DNA of 64,000 nt from Physcocola sp002396385 (GCA_946535435.1 CAMNDM010000006.1:62001-126000), one strand, 5' to 3'; positions 35,351 through 45,163 are shown, counted from the stretch's first letter. Notes: a model not told the origin generated them from the sequence alone. Translations and numbers: made by a program.

Positions 35351-35365
35351 CACCTAATTATGCCG

Positions 35366-35403
35366 AAAAAAAAGTGGCTGCAAATTGTTTTTGCAGCCAC
35401 TTT
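35366..35403 (-). terminator. Terminator of the phosphohexomutase gene
   Basis: A 14-bp stem (35371-35384/35390-35403), 5-nt loop, followed on the minus strand by a T run at 35373-35366. It lies about 18 bases past the stop codon. Confidence 0.9.
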
Positions 35404-35421
35404 GTAATTGAGGATATTCTT

Positions 35422-36807
35422 TTATATTAACGATTTTATATCGGCAATAATGGTTTGGGCCAGTTCGTCTGCTTCTTTGGCGGTTGCTGCCTCGGAATAG
35501 ATACGGATGATTGGCTCGGTATTCGATTTGCGCAAATGAACCCATTTGGTAGGGAAGTCAATCTTTACCCCGTCAATGTCGGTTACGTCTTCATTCGAAT
35601 ACTTAGCCTTCATCTTTTGTAAAATAAGGTCTACGTCAATTTCAGGAGTGAGTTGGATTTTATTCTTTGAAATCTCGTAGGCAGGATATTCTTTCTTTAT
35701 TTCAGACACTTTTTTGCCTTTTTTCGCCATCATGGTCAGGAATAGGGCTATACCAACTAACGCATCGCGTCCGTAGTGGCTCTCTGGGTAGATGACTCCG
35801 CCGTTTCCTTCACCTCCAATTACAGCCTTTACTTCTTTCATTTTGGTGACAACGTTAACCTCTCCAACAGCAGCGGCTGTATAGGTGCCTCCGTGCGAGC
35901 GGGTAACGTCGCGCAGGGCGCGTGTAGAACTCAGGTTCGATACCGTGTTGCCTTTGGTGTGGCTTAGAATGTAGTCGGCTACCGATACCAGTGTGTATTC
36001 TTCTCCGAACATGTCTCCGTTTTCACAGATGATGGCCAAACGGTCTACGTCAGGGTCTACAACAAATCCGACGTCAGCCTTTCCGCCTTTCAACAGGTCT
36101 GATATTTGGGTCAGATTTTCAGGTATTGGTTCTGGTGTATGTGCAAAATGCCCTGTTGCCTCGCAGTTGAGTTCAACGATGTTGTTTACTCCTAACTTCT
36201 TGAGCAACTTTGGCAGTATAAGGCCGCCAACAGAGTTGACGCAGTCGATAGCGACGGTGAAATTCGATTTCTTTATAGCTTCAACGTCAACTAGTTTCAA
36301 TTTAAGCACATCGTCGATGTGGACGTCGTTGTAGGTGTCTTTGTAGACTACTTCTCCCATATTGTCGATGTCGGCATAGTTGAAGTTCTCGTCTGCGGCC
36401 ATTTTCAGCACCAGGTTACCGTCTTCTTTGTTTAAGAACTCTCCGTTGCTGTTCAGTAATTTGAGCGCGTTCCATTGTTTCGGATTGTGGCTTGCGGTGA
36501 TGATGATACCGCCATCTGCCTGCTCTTTCTGTACTGCAATTTCAGTAGTAGGTGTAGTTGCAAGGCCGATGTTGACAACGTCCATACCCATGCCGCTGAG
36601 GGTTGCGGTGACTATTTTGTCGACCATTGGTCCGGAAAGACGCGCGTCGCGGCCCACTACAATTTTACACTTGTTTTTCTTGCTGTTGTTCTTTACCCAC
36701 ATCGCATATGCAGATGTGAACTTGACAATGTCGAGCGGCGTAAGATTGTCGTCAACCTTTCCACCGATAGTTCCCCTGATGCCGGAGATAGATTTGATTA
36801 ATGTCAT
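35422..36807 (-). CDS. glmM: Phosphoglucosamine mutase / phosphomannomutase family protein
   Basis: 461 residues of the alpha-D-phosphohexomutase superfamily. The phospho-Ser loop is TASHNPKQWNA (about 101-111), the Mg2+ loop DPDVDRLAI (about 240-248), the sugar-binding loop GGEGNGGVIYPE (about 322-333), and the phosphate-binding loop RKSNTEPIIRIYSEA near the C-terminus. GlmM makes glucosamine-1-phosphate for peptidoglycan and LPS. The loop GGEGNGG differs from the GGEQSGH of proteobacterial GlmM, so a phosphomannomutase role is possible; the symbol is tentative. Single-gene unit with its own promoter and terminator. Confidence 0.85.
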   Translation of the reverse strand: MTLIKSISGIRGTIGGKVDDNLTPLDIVKFTSAYAMWVKNNSKKNKCKIVVGRDARLSGPMVDKIVTATLSGMGMDVVNIGLATTPTTEIAVQKEQADGGIIITASHNPKQWNALKLLNSNGEFLNKEDGNLVLKMAADENFNYADIDNMGEVVYKDTYNDVHIDDVLKLKLVDVEAIKKSNFTVAIDCVNSVGGLILPKLLKKLGVNNIVELNCEATGHFAHTPEPIPENLTQISDLLKGGKADVGFVVDPDVDRLAIICENGDMFGEEYTLVSVADYILSHTKGNTVSNLSSTRALRDVTRSHGGTYTAAAVGEVNVVTKMKEVKAVIGGEGNGGVIYPESHYGRDALVGIALFLTMMAKKGKKVSEIKKEYPAYEISKNKIQLTPEIDVDLILQKMKAKYSNEDVTDIDGVKIDFPTKWVHLRKSNTEPIIRIYSEAATAKEADELAQTIIADIKSLI

Positions 36808-36843
36808 TATGAAAAGTGTTATGATTTTTCGAAATTACCAGGG

Positions 36844-36851
36844 CAAATATA
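36844..36851 (-). promoter_or_regulatory. -7 promoter box of the phosphohexomutase gene
   Basis: TATATTTG on the minus strand, a full TAnnTTTG match, 37 bases before the start. Confidence 0.55.
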
Positions 36852-36968
36852 GAAAAAGCGGCCGATAAATGGAAATTATTGTCTTTTACTAATACGCTAA
36901 TCTGTTAATGTTTCGTTATATGTTTATTTATGTGGGGGCGAAAAACTCGATTAATGGGCTAAATGTGC

Positions 36969-36976
36969 TAATTTTG
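36969..36976 (+). promoter_or_regulatory. -7 promoter box of the TamA/BamA-like gene
   Basis: TAATTTTG, a full TAnnTTTG match, 28 bases before the start at 37005. Confidence 0.5.
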
Positions 36977-37004
36977 CAAAAAATATGCCCTTTAGGAATT
37001 TTTC

Positions 37005-39347
37005 ATGAACCGGAATTATTCGAACATACTTGTTAGACTGTTTGTCTTTATTGGGTTGGCTGTGTTGTTGGCGGCGTGTTCCGTTACCAAATACGTGCCA
37101 GAAGGACAGTACTTGCTCGACCAAGTCGATATCCGAACGAATGCTCCGGGTATGAAGTCGACCGAACTGGAGTCTTATCTTACACAACGGCCTAATTTCC
37201 GCGCATTCGGTATGGCCCGCCTCCGCTTGGGTACTTACAGCCTGTCGGGCCGCGACACATCGAAAAGAAGGAACCGGTGGCTGCGCCGGATGGGAGAGCC
37301 GCCTGTTTTGTACGATGAATACCAAACATTAAGGTCTGACAAAAAATTGGAGCAGTACTTCAAGACCAAAGGTTATTTGAATGCCGAAGTATACGATTCT
37401 GTTGTTTACGATGGAAAAAAGGTAAAGGTGATATATGTTGTTGAAGAGAATATACCTTACAGAATCCGTAACATCTCGTACGATTACCACAACGATACCC
37501 TGTTGGGAAGCTTGATAAAAAGAAACCGTTTCTCCACCTCGAAATTAGAATCGGGAAACCTGTTCGATACTGATGTCTTGAACTCCGAACGTGACCGTAT
37601 CGCAAACATTGCGCGTAGGAATGGATACTATTATTTTTCGAAAGACTATGTCTCGTATATCGCTGACAGCTCGCTGCGTTCGCACCAGGTCGACCTGACT
37701 CTTTTGTTGAAGCCTTATGTGATTAAGGCTGATGACGAGAATGTGCAGGAAACGCAGCATCCGAGGTATATGATTGGAAACGTCAATATCCTGACTCTGC
37801 CTATGTCGAACTCGTTGGCGAAACCGCTCGATACTTATCAGTCGGACAGCATAGGGACGAATGAACGCCTTTATTATGAAAAACGGCCTCTGCTTCGCCC
37901 TAAAATGGTACGTAACAATCTTCGCGTCATTCCGGGTATGTGGTATAACAGTGGGTTCGTGAACCAGACCTATACGCGCTTCAGTGGCTTGGGAATCATC
38001 CGCTCTGCCGAAATCACTTTCCGTGACCTTAAAACGGAAGACCACCAGTTGGAGTGTAATGTGCTGTTGGCTCCGAACAAGGCTCATTCGTTCTCGCTTG
38101 ATTTAGAGGGTACTAATTCTTCTGGCGATTTGGGGGCTGCTATTACAGGCATGTTGCAACACAGAAACCTTTTTCACGGGTCGGAACTTTTGACTTTTAA
38201 AGCTAGGGGCGCTTGTGAAGAAGTGACGGGAAAGTCGAGAGACAAAAGTTTCGAGGAAAAGTTGATTTGGGAGTTTGACGCATCAACATCGTTGACCTTC
38301 CCGCAGTTTGTGTTCCCTTTCCTGTCGAATAATTTCCGACGTAGGGTTAACAACTCGCAAACAGAATTCGCTCTGGCATATAACGACCAGAGAAGGTGGG
38401 AGTATGACCGACGGATTTTCACTGCTTCCGATAAATATGCATGGACGGCTCGCAGGTTCTATACCTATTCGATTGATGCTCTGAACATCAATTATGTGGA
38501 TGTACACGATGTGAGGGGCGATTTCCGAAGACGGTACAAAGATCCCAAATATTCTGTGCTTCTTGAAAGTTACAACGACCACTTGATTGTCTCGTCGGGC
38601 GCCTCTATGGTGTATGACAACCAAAGTAGTAAACTGCGTCTCGATAAGCGGATGTTCAAGGTTTCTGTCGAATTTGCTGGTAATGCTTTGTATGGATTGG
38701 GAAAAATGTTCGATTTTGAACAAGTGCTCGATACTACGACCCATAGCCAGCGTTATGCTATTGCGGGTGTCCCTTTTGCCCAATACGTCAAAGGAGTGGG
38801 AGAATTCGCATTCAACAAATTCCTTGACGAGAAGAACAGGATTGTTTTCCATGGACGGCTTGGGGTGGAGGTACCATATGGAAATGCCTATACTGTCCCT
38901 TTTGAAAAACGTTTTTTCGGCGGGGGTGCCAATGGAGTTCGTGGCTGGTCGGTTAGAACTCTGGGACCAGGGTCTGCCCTGTTCGACAAGGAAGACTTCG
39001 TCAGCCAATCGGGTAATATAGAACTGACACTCAATACTGAATACCGGTCGAAACTGTTCTGGATTATGGAGGGCGCTGCCTTTCTTGATGCTGGTAATAT
39101 CTGGAATATACGTGATTATGACTTTGCCCCAGGTGGAGTGTTTGATGTAAAGAATGTTTGGAAACAGATTGCATTGTCGTATGGATTGGGTGTCCGTTTC
39201 GATTTTAAGTATTTCCTTTGCCGGTTAGACATGGGTATGAAATGCTATGATCCCAAGGAGGAACCTGGACGTGAAAAGTGGCGTTTCTCCAATATAAAAT
39301 GGAAAGATGATTTCGCTTTGCACTTCGCAATAGGCTATCCATTTTAA
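37005..39347 (+). CDS. BamA/TamA-family outer membrane lipoprotein (TamL-like)
   Basis: 780 residues. Unlike BamA of proteobacteria it has a lipoprotein signal (LAVLLAACS, Cys about 25), as in the TamL proteins of Bacteroidetes. POTRA-like repeats cover roughly residues 30-350 (KKLEQYFKTKGYLNAEVYDSV is one signature). A 16-strand Omp85 barrel follows, with the conserved substrate-loop segment FFGGGANGVRGWSVRTLGPG (about 645-664) and the terminal aromatic FALHFAIGYPF. It probably inserts or exports outer membrane proteins or lipids together with TamB, but no tamB gene is adjacent. Confidence 0.88.
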   Translation: MNRNYSNILVRLFVFIGLAVLLAACSVTKYVPEGQYLLDQVDIRTNAPGMKSTELESYLTQRPNFRAFGMARLRLGTYSLSGRDTSKRRNRWLRRMGEPPVLYDEYQTLRSDKKLEQYFKTKGYLNAEVYDSVVYDGKKVKVIYVVEENIPYRIRNISYDYHNDTLLGSLIKRNRFSTSKLESGNLFDTDVLNSERDRIANIARRNGYYYFSKDYVSYIADSSLRSHQVDLTLLLKPYVIKADDENVQETQHPRYMIGNVNILTLPMSNSLAKPLDTYQSDSIGTNERLYYEKRPLLRPKMVRNNLRVIPGMWYNSGFVNQTYTRFSGLGIIRSAEITFRDLKTEDHQLECNVLLAPNKAHSFSLDLEGTNSSGDLGAAITGMLQHRNLFHGSELLTFKARGACEEVTGKSRDKSFEEKLIWEFDASTSLTFPQFVFPFLSNNFRRRVNNSQTEFALAYNDQRRWEYDRRIFTASDKYAWTARRFYTYSIDALNINYVDVHDVRGDFRRRYKDPKYSVLLESYNDHLIVSSGASMVYDNQSSKLRLDKRMFKVSVEFAGNALYGLGKMFDFEQVLDTTTHSQRYAIAGVPFAQYVKGVGEFAFNKFLDEKNRIVFHGRLGVEVPYGNAYTVPFEKRFFGGGANGVRGWSVRTLGPGSALFDKEDFVSQSGNIELTLNTEYRSKLFWIMEGAAFLDAGNIWNIRDYDFAPGGVFDVKNVWKQIALSYGLGVRFDFKYFLCRLDMGMKCYDPKEEPGREKWRFSNIKWKDDFALHFAIGYPF

Positions 39348-39363
39348 AAACGGATATCGAAAT

Positions 39364-39394
39364 TTTGAACTTCTAAATAAATGTGCTATTTTTG
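39364..39394 (+). promoter_or_regulatory. Consensus promoter of tRNA-Arg
   Basis: TTTG at 39364-39367, 19 bases, then TATTTTTG at 39387-39394: a full match to the Bacteroidetes -33/-7 consensus. The tRNA starts 21 bases downstream. This is the best promoter in the window. Confidence 0.8.
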
Positions 39395-39415
39395 CACTGC
39401 AAAACAAAAAGGTTC

Positions 39416-39489
39416 GGTTGAGTAGCTCAGCTGGATAGAGCAACAGCCTTCTAAGCTGTGGGTCAAGGGTTCGAATCCCTTCTCAATCA
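39416..39489 (+). tRNA. tRNA-Arg (anticodon UCU)
   Basis: A 74-nt cloverleaf: acceptor GGTTGAG/CTCAATC (one G-T pair), D arm GCTC/GAGC, anticodon arm ACAGC/GCTGT with loop CTTCTAA (anticodon TCT, reading AGA and AGG), T arm AAGGG/CCCTT with loop TTCGAAT. The discriminator is A, and the 3' CCA is not encoded, so it must be added enzymatically. Confidence 0.97.
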
Positions 39490-39500
39490 CTTAGGTTTTC

Positions 39501-39535
39501 AAATCCAAACGAGAAAAACTTGTTTGGATTTTTTT
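39501..39535 (+). terminator. Terminator of tRNA-Arg
   Basis: A 10-bp stem (39501-39510/39522-39531) followed by a T run. Confidence 0.85.
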
Positions 39536-39575
39536 GTTTTGAACAAACTTTCCTTTTCTAAAACAAAATCGAGTT

Positions 39576-41369
39576 ATGAATTTTTCTCTTAAACAAACCA
39601 GGTGGTGTTGCGAGGCGGCTTTCTTTGTCTTTGTCTTGCTTTTCCTCGGTGTTTACAATGCCGATTACCTATATAGAATACAAGCGGAAAACCTGTTTTT
39701 GGCTAATGCGGTCTTTGCTGGAGAAACTCTGCCGCAGTCGGCTGGTGTTTTAGTCTATTTGTCAAAATGGTTGTTACAACTCTGTTATTATCCGTTGCTG
39801 GGTGCGGCTGTGGTTGGTGCTGGCTTGGTCTGCATAGGCCGTCTGCTCTCGGCGCTGACTGGCGTTGAAAGTTTTACACGCCTGTTAATGCTCTTTGTTG
39901 TTCCTCTGTCTGTCTTAATGGCGCAAGCATCAGCCGGATATGCCATATACGAGAATTTCGACACATCATTTTTTGTGTCTTTCGAACTGGGCATGATCGT
40001 CTCTTTGTTGCTGGCCCTTCTGGGTGAATCTTTATTAAGAAAGAACGGAAAGGTCGGTTTTTCTGTCTGCTCGGTGCTGGCGGTTGTCTTGCATTTGCTA
40101 ATTGGACTATATGCACCTTTGTCGCTTTTACTGATTGGTGCGGGGCGTTGGAGGAAAGAGCAGGGCGAGGCCGTGAAACTTATGGTTGCCGGATTGGTTA
40201 TTGCTTTACTGGTTCCTTTGTTAGAAACTTCTATTTATCAGGAAGATTATATTTTTGCACTGCTGGCTCCATTGCCAAACCCTTATTTCTTTAATGTGTT
40301 TGCCTATGGCCTGTTGTCGTTGGTGCTGGCTGTGGTTGTAACCGCTGCCGGTGCTGATTGTTCGGTTGAACGATTGGAAAAAGTCCCGTTTTTTGCAACT
40401 TCCTTTGCCCTCCTGTTGGTTTTGTCCTTCTTCTTCTCGTTCCGTGATGCGAACTGCCGCACATTGCTTGAGATGCAAAGACGTACAGAAAACCATGATT
40501 GGGAAGGTGTGCTGGAGTCGGCTGGAAAAGTCGAACGCCCAACAAGGGCCATAGCGGCATACCGGTATATAGCATTGTTGGAAACAGGAAAACTGTCGGA
40601 GAAACTGTTTGACTTTCCAGTGCGTTACGACACCCTCAATTCTCCATATCCGAACATCGACCCGATTATTTTCTATCCCGACTTGTTCTTTTATTCGTCG
40701 CAACTGAATATGTCCCTGTTTTGGGGAATGGAGGCTTGGACGAATGCGCATAGGAGTGTAAACGCCTTGAAAAGGTCGGCTATTGTGGCTTTGATTCAGG
40801 GAGAGAAAGAACTGGCCTTAAAGTATATGGAACAGTTGAAACAGACTATGTTTTACGCTGCCTGGGCGGAGGAAATGGAAAAGTATGCAGGGCGTCAACA
40901 AGCATTCTTTAATGCCTATTCGATATTTGGTAAGACTTATGCTTCGCAAATTCCCGAACCGGTATTCGCCGGTACGTACGATTTGCCTACCCTGTTCTCG
41001 ACGTTTACGAACCTCGATCCTGATAATATGGAACGTCGCATGCTGTTGGAACTTTATGCTAAGAAGACCGAGAAGTTTATGGACGATTTGCGTATCGTAA
41101 AAGGAATGTACCGGAAACAAATGCCTGTGTGTATGCAGGAAGTGGTTTGCCTGTATGCCTTAAATGCAAATTTAGATGTCCGACGCCTTTTCCCTATAGA
41201 CCCTGAAGTCAATAACCGTGTGGCAAATTTTGTATATAATGCGAAGAATTATGCGAATAGCCGGGAAGAGGGTGCCGAGGCTTTGAAAGAATACAGGGGT
41301 ATGTATGTCTACTATCTCTTGTTCGGTAATCCGTATCCGTCTGCCGCAAATTTGAAAAAAAGCAAATGA
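39576..41369 (+). CDS. Polytopic membrane protein (DUF6057-like)
   Basis: 597 residues. About eleven hydrophobic segments fill residues 10-300 (for example EAAFFVFVLLFLGVYNADYL and LLLALLGESLL). A soluble C-terminal part of about 300 residues follows, helical and TPR-like in character (ALKYMEQLKQTMFYAAWAEEMEKY). I believe it belongs to the family catalogued as DUF6057, known mainly from Bacteroidetes, but cannot check. It is translationally coupled to the next gene (ATGA overlap), so the two products very probably work together. No catalytic motif is seen. Confidence 0.65.
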   Translation: MNFSLKQTRWCCEAAFFVFVLLFLGVYNADYLYRIQAENLFLANAVFAGETLPQSAGVLVYLSKWLLQLCYYPLLGAAVVGAGLVCIGRLLSALTGVESFTRLLMLFVVPLSVLMAQASAGYAIYENFDTSFFVSFELGMIVSLLLALLGESLLRKNGKVGFSVCSVLAVVLHLLIGLYAPLSLLLIGAGRWRKEQGEAVKLMVAGLVIALLVPLLETSIYQEDYIFALLAPLPNPYFFNVFAYGLLSLVLAVVVTAAGADCSVERLEKVPFFATSFALLLVLSFFFSFRDANCRTLLEMQRRTENHDWEGVLESAGKVERPTRAIAAYRYIALLETGKLSEKLFDFPVRYDTLNSPYPNIDPIIFYPDLFFYSSQLNMSLFWGMEAWTNAHRSVNALKRSAIVALIQGEKELALKYMEQLKQTMFYAAWAEEMEKYAGRQQAFFNAYSIFGKTYASQIPEPVFAGTYDLPTLFSTFTNLDPDNMERRMLLELYAKKTEKFMDDLRIVKGMYRKQMPVCMQEVVCLYALNANLDVRRLFPIDPEVNNRVANFVYNAKNYANSREEGAEALKEYRGMYVYYLLFGNPYPSAANLKKSK

Positions 41370-42922
41370 TGTTTGTTATGAAGTATTCTTTAAGTATTGC
41401 CGTAATGGCTGGAGCATGTTGTTTGCTGGCCGCATGCTCAGCAGATGTCCCTACGTCGTTTGCGGAAAAGAACGCAGAGGCCGACATCTATCCCGATTAT
41501 TCCAATTGCGTGGTGCCGGCCAACATTGCACCTCTTAATTTCTTTTTACGCGATAGTGTAGACGAATGTGTGCTGACCATAACGCCCGAAGTGGGGGAGT
41601 TGGTAAAAGTGCCGGGTAATGCCGATAACGCTTTCCTTATTCCTGTATCCGATTGGAAAAAGTTGTTGTCTGAAAATGTGGGAAAGAGCTTGAAATTCGA
41701 TGTTTATGCACGCCAAAAGGGTGCGTGGCTTCATTTCAAACCTTTTGTGAACCAAATCAGCCCCGATTCTATTGACCGTTATCTGACCTACCGTCTGATT
41801 GAGCCTTCTTACATGGGGACAGGGGAAGTGGGTGTTTATCAGTACGACATCGAGAATGGCGAGCAGACCGTGATTTTTGACAACCACCGCTGTCACAAAA
41901 ATCCGAACATCCGTGGACAGAAGTGCGTCAATTGTCATACTGCGCAGCGCAATCACCCTGAAAACAAAATGTTCTATTACCGGGGTGCGAATGGAGGCCT
42001 TATTCTTACTTATAATGGGAAAGTCAGTAAAATTAACACCCGTACTGGCGATATGTTTGCGGGGACTGTCTATCCGGCATGGCATCCGACTCTCCCATTT
42101 ATAGCCTTTTCTTCGAATACGATTAAACAGAGTTTCCCTGTTTTTGCGTTGAATAAAGTAGAACCATATGACCTTCGATCCGATTTGGTACTCTATAATA
42201 TAGAGAAGAATGAAATAACGGGTGTTTTACGTACTGCGGGTTCTCATGAAACCAACCCTAACTGGTCGCCCGACGGCAAATACCTTTATTACAATTCATC
42301 CGACTCTACCCTTAAGGTTGGTCCGTCGATTATGAAGATGCGCTACAATTTGTTCCGTATAGCATTCAATGCCGATTCTATCTCTTGGGGAAAACCGGAA
42401 CTGGTTTACGATGCTGCCTCTAAGCTGAAAAGTGCGACTTATCCGCGGGTCTCTCCCGATGGAAGATACCTCCTTTTTACAGAAGCCGTTTATGGAACCT
42501 CGACGCAAACAAACAAAACAGCTGACCTTTGCCTGGTTGACTTGCGAACGATGGAAGTGCGCCCGCTCGACGAAATTAACAGTAAAACGGAGTCTGACAG
42601 TTATCACGATTGGTCGAAAGGCGGCAAGTGGTTCGTGTTCTCGTCTCGAAGGTTCGATGGCAATTACTCGCGCCCTTATTTTTCACATATCGGAGCCGAT
42701 GGAAAGGCTTCTAAGCCCGTCCAAATGCCACATGCCAATCCTAGACATGACTTGAATTTGCTGAAGTGTTACAATGTGCCAGAGTTTTCTACTGCTCCGG
42801 TTAAATTTTCTCCATCCGATTTCCAATCGGCAATTTCTTCTGAAGAGGTCAAGGCAACCTATGGGTCGCCGCTCAATACTCAAAATCCAGACGGTGTAAC
42901 TAGTGCTACAAAAATGGAGTGA
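41366..42922 (+). CDS. TolB-like beta-propeller lipoprotein with c-type heme motif
   Basis: 518 residues from the ATG overlapping the previous stop; ATG codons at 41369 and 41378 are also possible, the last giving the most usual signal peptide. A lipobox LLAACS puts the Cys at about 24. GQKCVNCHTAQRNHP holds a CxxCH heme c attachment motif (Cys187, Cys190, His191). The C-terminal two thirds carry WD40/PD40-like blades: AWHPTLPFIAFSSNT, NWSPDGKYLYYNSSD, RVSPDGRYLLFTEAV and DWSKGGKWFVFSSRR. This suggests a periplasmic or surface electron-transfer or sensor protein anchored next to its membrane partner. Its role is unknown. Confidence 0.75.
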   Translation: MMFVMKYSLSIAVMAGACCLLAACSADVPTSFAEKNAEADIYPDYSNCVVPANIAPLNFFLRDSVDECVLTITPEVGELVKVPGNADNAFLIPVSDWKKLLSENVGKSLKFDVYARQKGAWLHFKPFVNQISPDSIDRYLTYRLIEPSYMGTGEVGVYQYDIENGEQTVIFDNHRCHKNPNIRGQKCVNCHTAQRNHPENKMFYYRGANGGLILTYNGKVSKINTRTGDMFAGTVYPAWHPTLPFIAFSSNTIKQSFPVFALNKVEPYDLRSDLVLYNIEKNEITGVLRTAGSHETNPNWSPDGKYLYYNSSDSTLKVGPSIMKMRYNLFRIAFNADSISWGKPELVYDAASKLKSATYPRVSPDGRYLLFTEAVYGTSTQTNKTADLCLVDLRTMEVRPLDEINSKTESDSYHDWSKGGKWFVFSSRRFDGNYSRPYFSHIGADGKASKPVQMPHANPRHDLNLLKCYNVPEFSTAPVKFSPSDFQSAISSEEVKATYGSPLNTQNPDGVTSATKME

Positions 42923-42947
42923 TAGTAATGCTTATAAAAAGAGAAAG

Positions 42948-42977
42948 AAAGGCTGTGCTCGTCCGAACACAGCCTTT
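42948..42977. terminator. Terminator between convergent genes
   Basis: A 10-bp stem (42948-42957/42968-42977), 10-nt loop, with A-rich and T-rich flanks. It can serve both the TolB-like gene and the HD phosphodiesterase gene, whose stop is 8 bases away. Confidence 0.75.
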
Positions 42978-42984
42978 CATCTTT

Positions 42985-45141
42985 TTAATCTTTGTCTCCT
43001 TTTTTTAACTCTGGATACCTGATTCGGGTATGGTACAGATTCTTTAGTTTTTCTTTCAAAACCGTCTTGATGGTTTCAATCTCTTTCAAGGTGATAGGAG
43101 CGTCGGCAAAAGCACCGTCTTTAAGTTGCGTGGCAACTAACTTTTCTACCAGGTCGTTGATTTTCTCGCTCGTGTAGGAGTCGAGACTTCTGGAAGCAGC
43201 TTCAACCGAATCGCAGATCATAACAATTGCTTCCTCCTTTGTGCTTGGCAGTTTCCCCTTGTACGAAAAGTCTGCAATGTTGACCTGTTCGTCAGGATGC
43301 TCGTTGCAGTAGGTGTTGTAAAAGTAGCGCACCGGATTCTTTCCGTGGTGACTTTCGATAAAGTCTTGCAGCTGTTTCGGCAGACTGTTTCGGCGTGCTA
43401 TAACAAGGCCGTCGGATACATGGTTGGTGATGATTCTCACACTGTCCATTGGAGACAACTTCGCATGTGGGTTGAACCCGTTCTGGTTTTCGGTGAAGTA
43501 AATAGGGTTGGCCATTTTCCCGATATCGTGGTACAGTGCTCCAGCACGTGCAAGCAGGGCGTTGCAGTTGATGTGGTCAGCAGCGTCGCTAGCCAGGTTC
43601 GACACTTGCAGCGAATGTTGGAAACTACCTGGTGCAACTTCCGAGAACTGGCGGAGTAAGGGGTTGTTCGAGTTCGTAAGCTCGACTAAAGTTATGTCGG
43701 ATGTGAAGTTGAATAGCTTTTCGAATATGAAGATGAGGGGGTATGAAAAAAGCAAAAGTATGGCATTTATGACAAACGATACAAAAACCATGGTGTCGCT
43801 TTTTACCCACCCTGTTGTGTGGGTTAATACCAGACCGCTGTATGTGAGAATATAGATGCTGCCGATAATGCCAACTGTCTTGAAAAGCTGTGAGCGTTGG
43901 TAGAATTTCTTTAAAGTGCTGATGCAGATCATACCGATTAGAATTTGCAGTAACAGAAACTCGAATTCGTGTGGTGCTATCAGTGAACAGATCAGCACGG
44001 TGGTTAGGTGAGTGAATAGGGCGGTGCGGGTGTCGAAGAAAGTGCTGATGGTGATGGGAACCATTGCGTAAGGTATGATGTATACCGATAAGTCACGCAC
44101 TTCGTAAGATAATTGGGTGACGTAGGCTGTTAGTGCGCAAAGGCCAGTTATCATGCCAAGCACGAAAAGCATACGCTGCCTGTTGATGTAGAAGTCACGG
44201 AATAGGACGAAATACAGGAATAGGGCGGTGAGGATACACAACACGCAGATTGCTTGTCCGCAGAAGGCTGTTTTCGAAGTAGACCCCATGTTGCCGATCT
44301 CAATCTCGTGCTTAAGCGAGTTCAGTATCATATAGGTGTCGGCAGAGACAATGTCGCCCCGGTCTACAATCTTCTGGCCGTCTTGAACCATCCCTTTCGT
44401 GTCGGACATCTGACTCCTGATGTAGTCTTTCTGCTCTTGTGATATAGTCTCTTCAAAAACCAACGTTGGCTTCAGGTAATTGTTGATGTTGTATGCCGAC
44501 AGAGTTTTCTTGCTATAGCCGTGTGGAGCGTTGCTTAAAATTTGTTCGTAGGCCTCCTTTATGGTATGCCGGCTTTTCAATTCCGAGTCGGCATAAAAGT
44601 CCTCGCCTCCGTTCTCTCCTTTTTGGCGGAGTTTGATTTTGCTGATTCCTAGTTTGTCGATGTTGTCTTTGTTGTCGTTGTCGATGATGCCGTCGCTGTA
44701 AATCTTTTTTAGCTGCTTCCTTATATATAAGGTATATTCTTCCCCATAATTGGCGGTGAGTTTCTCGCTATCTTTGTCAAATTTTTTGAGCATCTCTTTC
44801 TCAACCGACTCGTCGGTGTGGAAATACGGGGTGTAGTATTGTTTCAACAGCATATTGTAGTCTTTCGACATTTCATCGGCAGACTTCAATATAGGGAAAT
44901 TGCCCGGAGCCGTCAAGGCCTCGTATATCCATGGCTTCCCCAACTCGTACGAGTAGTTGAACTTGGAGCCGGAGGGGAAGATGTAAACAATGACGGCAGC
45001 CACTAATATATATAATAGGTATAACGATACCCATTTTTTATGCTTGTTTTTCTCTTCTTGTTCCTTTATCCTTTGTTTTTCCTCATAGGCTTCAATGCCG
45101 GAACTCGCGGAAAAAATGATGTTCTCTTTCTGTTCGGTCAT
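42985..45141 (-). CDS. 7TM-HD domain phosphohydrolase (PgpH-like)
   Basis: 718 residues from the ATG at 45141 (two in-frame TTG codons lie just before). A short cytoplasmic start is followed by a transmembrane helix (about 38-58), an extracytoplasmic domain of the 7TMR-HDED type (about 60-290), seven membrane helices (about 295-480) and a cytoplasmic HD domain. The latter has HSLQVSNLASDAA, ALYHDIGKM (the HD pair) and later ESHHGKNPVRYFY and MICDSVEAASRSL. The architecture is that of PgpH, a cyclic di-AMP phosphodiesterase in Listeria; c-di-AMP hydrolysis is thus likely but unproven here. It is divergent from the ribosomal cluster. Confidence 0.88.
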   Translation of the reverse strand: MTEQKENIIFSASSGIEAYEEKQRIKEQEEKNKHKKWVSLYLLYILVAAVIVYIFPSGSKFNYSYELGKPWIYEALTAPGNFPILKSADEMSKDYNMLLKQYYTPYFHTDESVEKEMLKKFDKDSEKLTANYGEEYTLYIRKQLKKIYSDGIIDNDNKDNIDKLGISKIKLRQKGENGGEDFYADSELKSRHTIKEAYEQILSNAPHGYSKKTLSAYNINNYLKPTLVFEETISQEQKDYIRSQMSDTKGMVQDGQKIVDRGDIVSADTYMILNSLKHEIEIGNMGSTSKTAFCGQAICVLCILTALFLYFVLFRDFYINRQRMLFVLGMITGLCALTAYVTQLSYEVRDLSVYIIPYAMVPITISTFFDTRTALFTHLTTVLICSLIAPHEFEFLLLQILIGMICISTLKKFYQRSQLFKTVGIIGSIYILTYSGLVLTHTTGWVKSDTMVFVSFVINAILLLFSYPLIFIFEKLFNFTSDITLVELTNSNNPLLRQFSEVAPGSFQHSLQVSNLASDAADHINCNALLARAGALYHDIGKMANPIYFTENQNGFNPHAKLSPMDSVRIITNHVSDGLVIARRNSLPKQLQDFIESHHGKNPVRYFYNTYCNEHPDEQVNIADFSYKGKLPSTKEEAIVMICDSVEAASRSLDSYTSEKINDLVEKLVATQLKDGAFADAPITLKEIETIKTVLKEKLKNLYHTRIRYPELKKGDKD

Positions 45142-45163
45142 CAACAATCGGGTTTTATATATG

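Noticed and set aside
35422..36807. Firm naming as phosphomannomutase
   Set aside because: The catalytic loops fit the superfamily, but the sugar loop GGEGNGG does not separate GlmM from ManB; the symbol glmM is kept as tentative.
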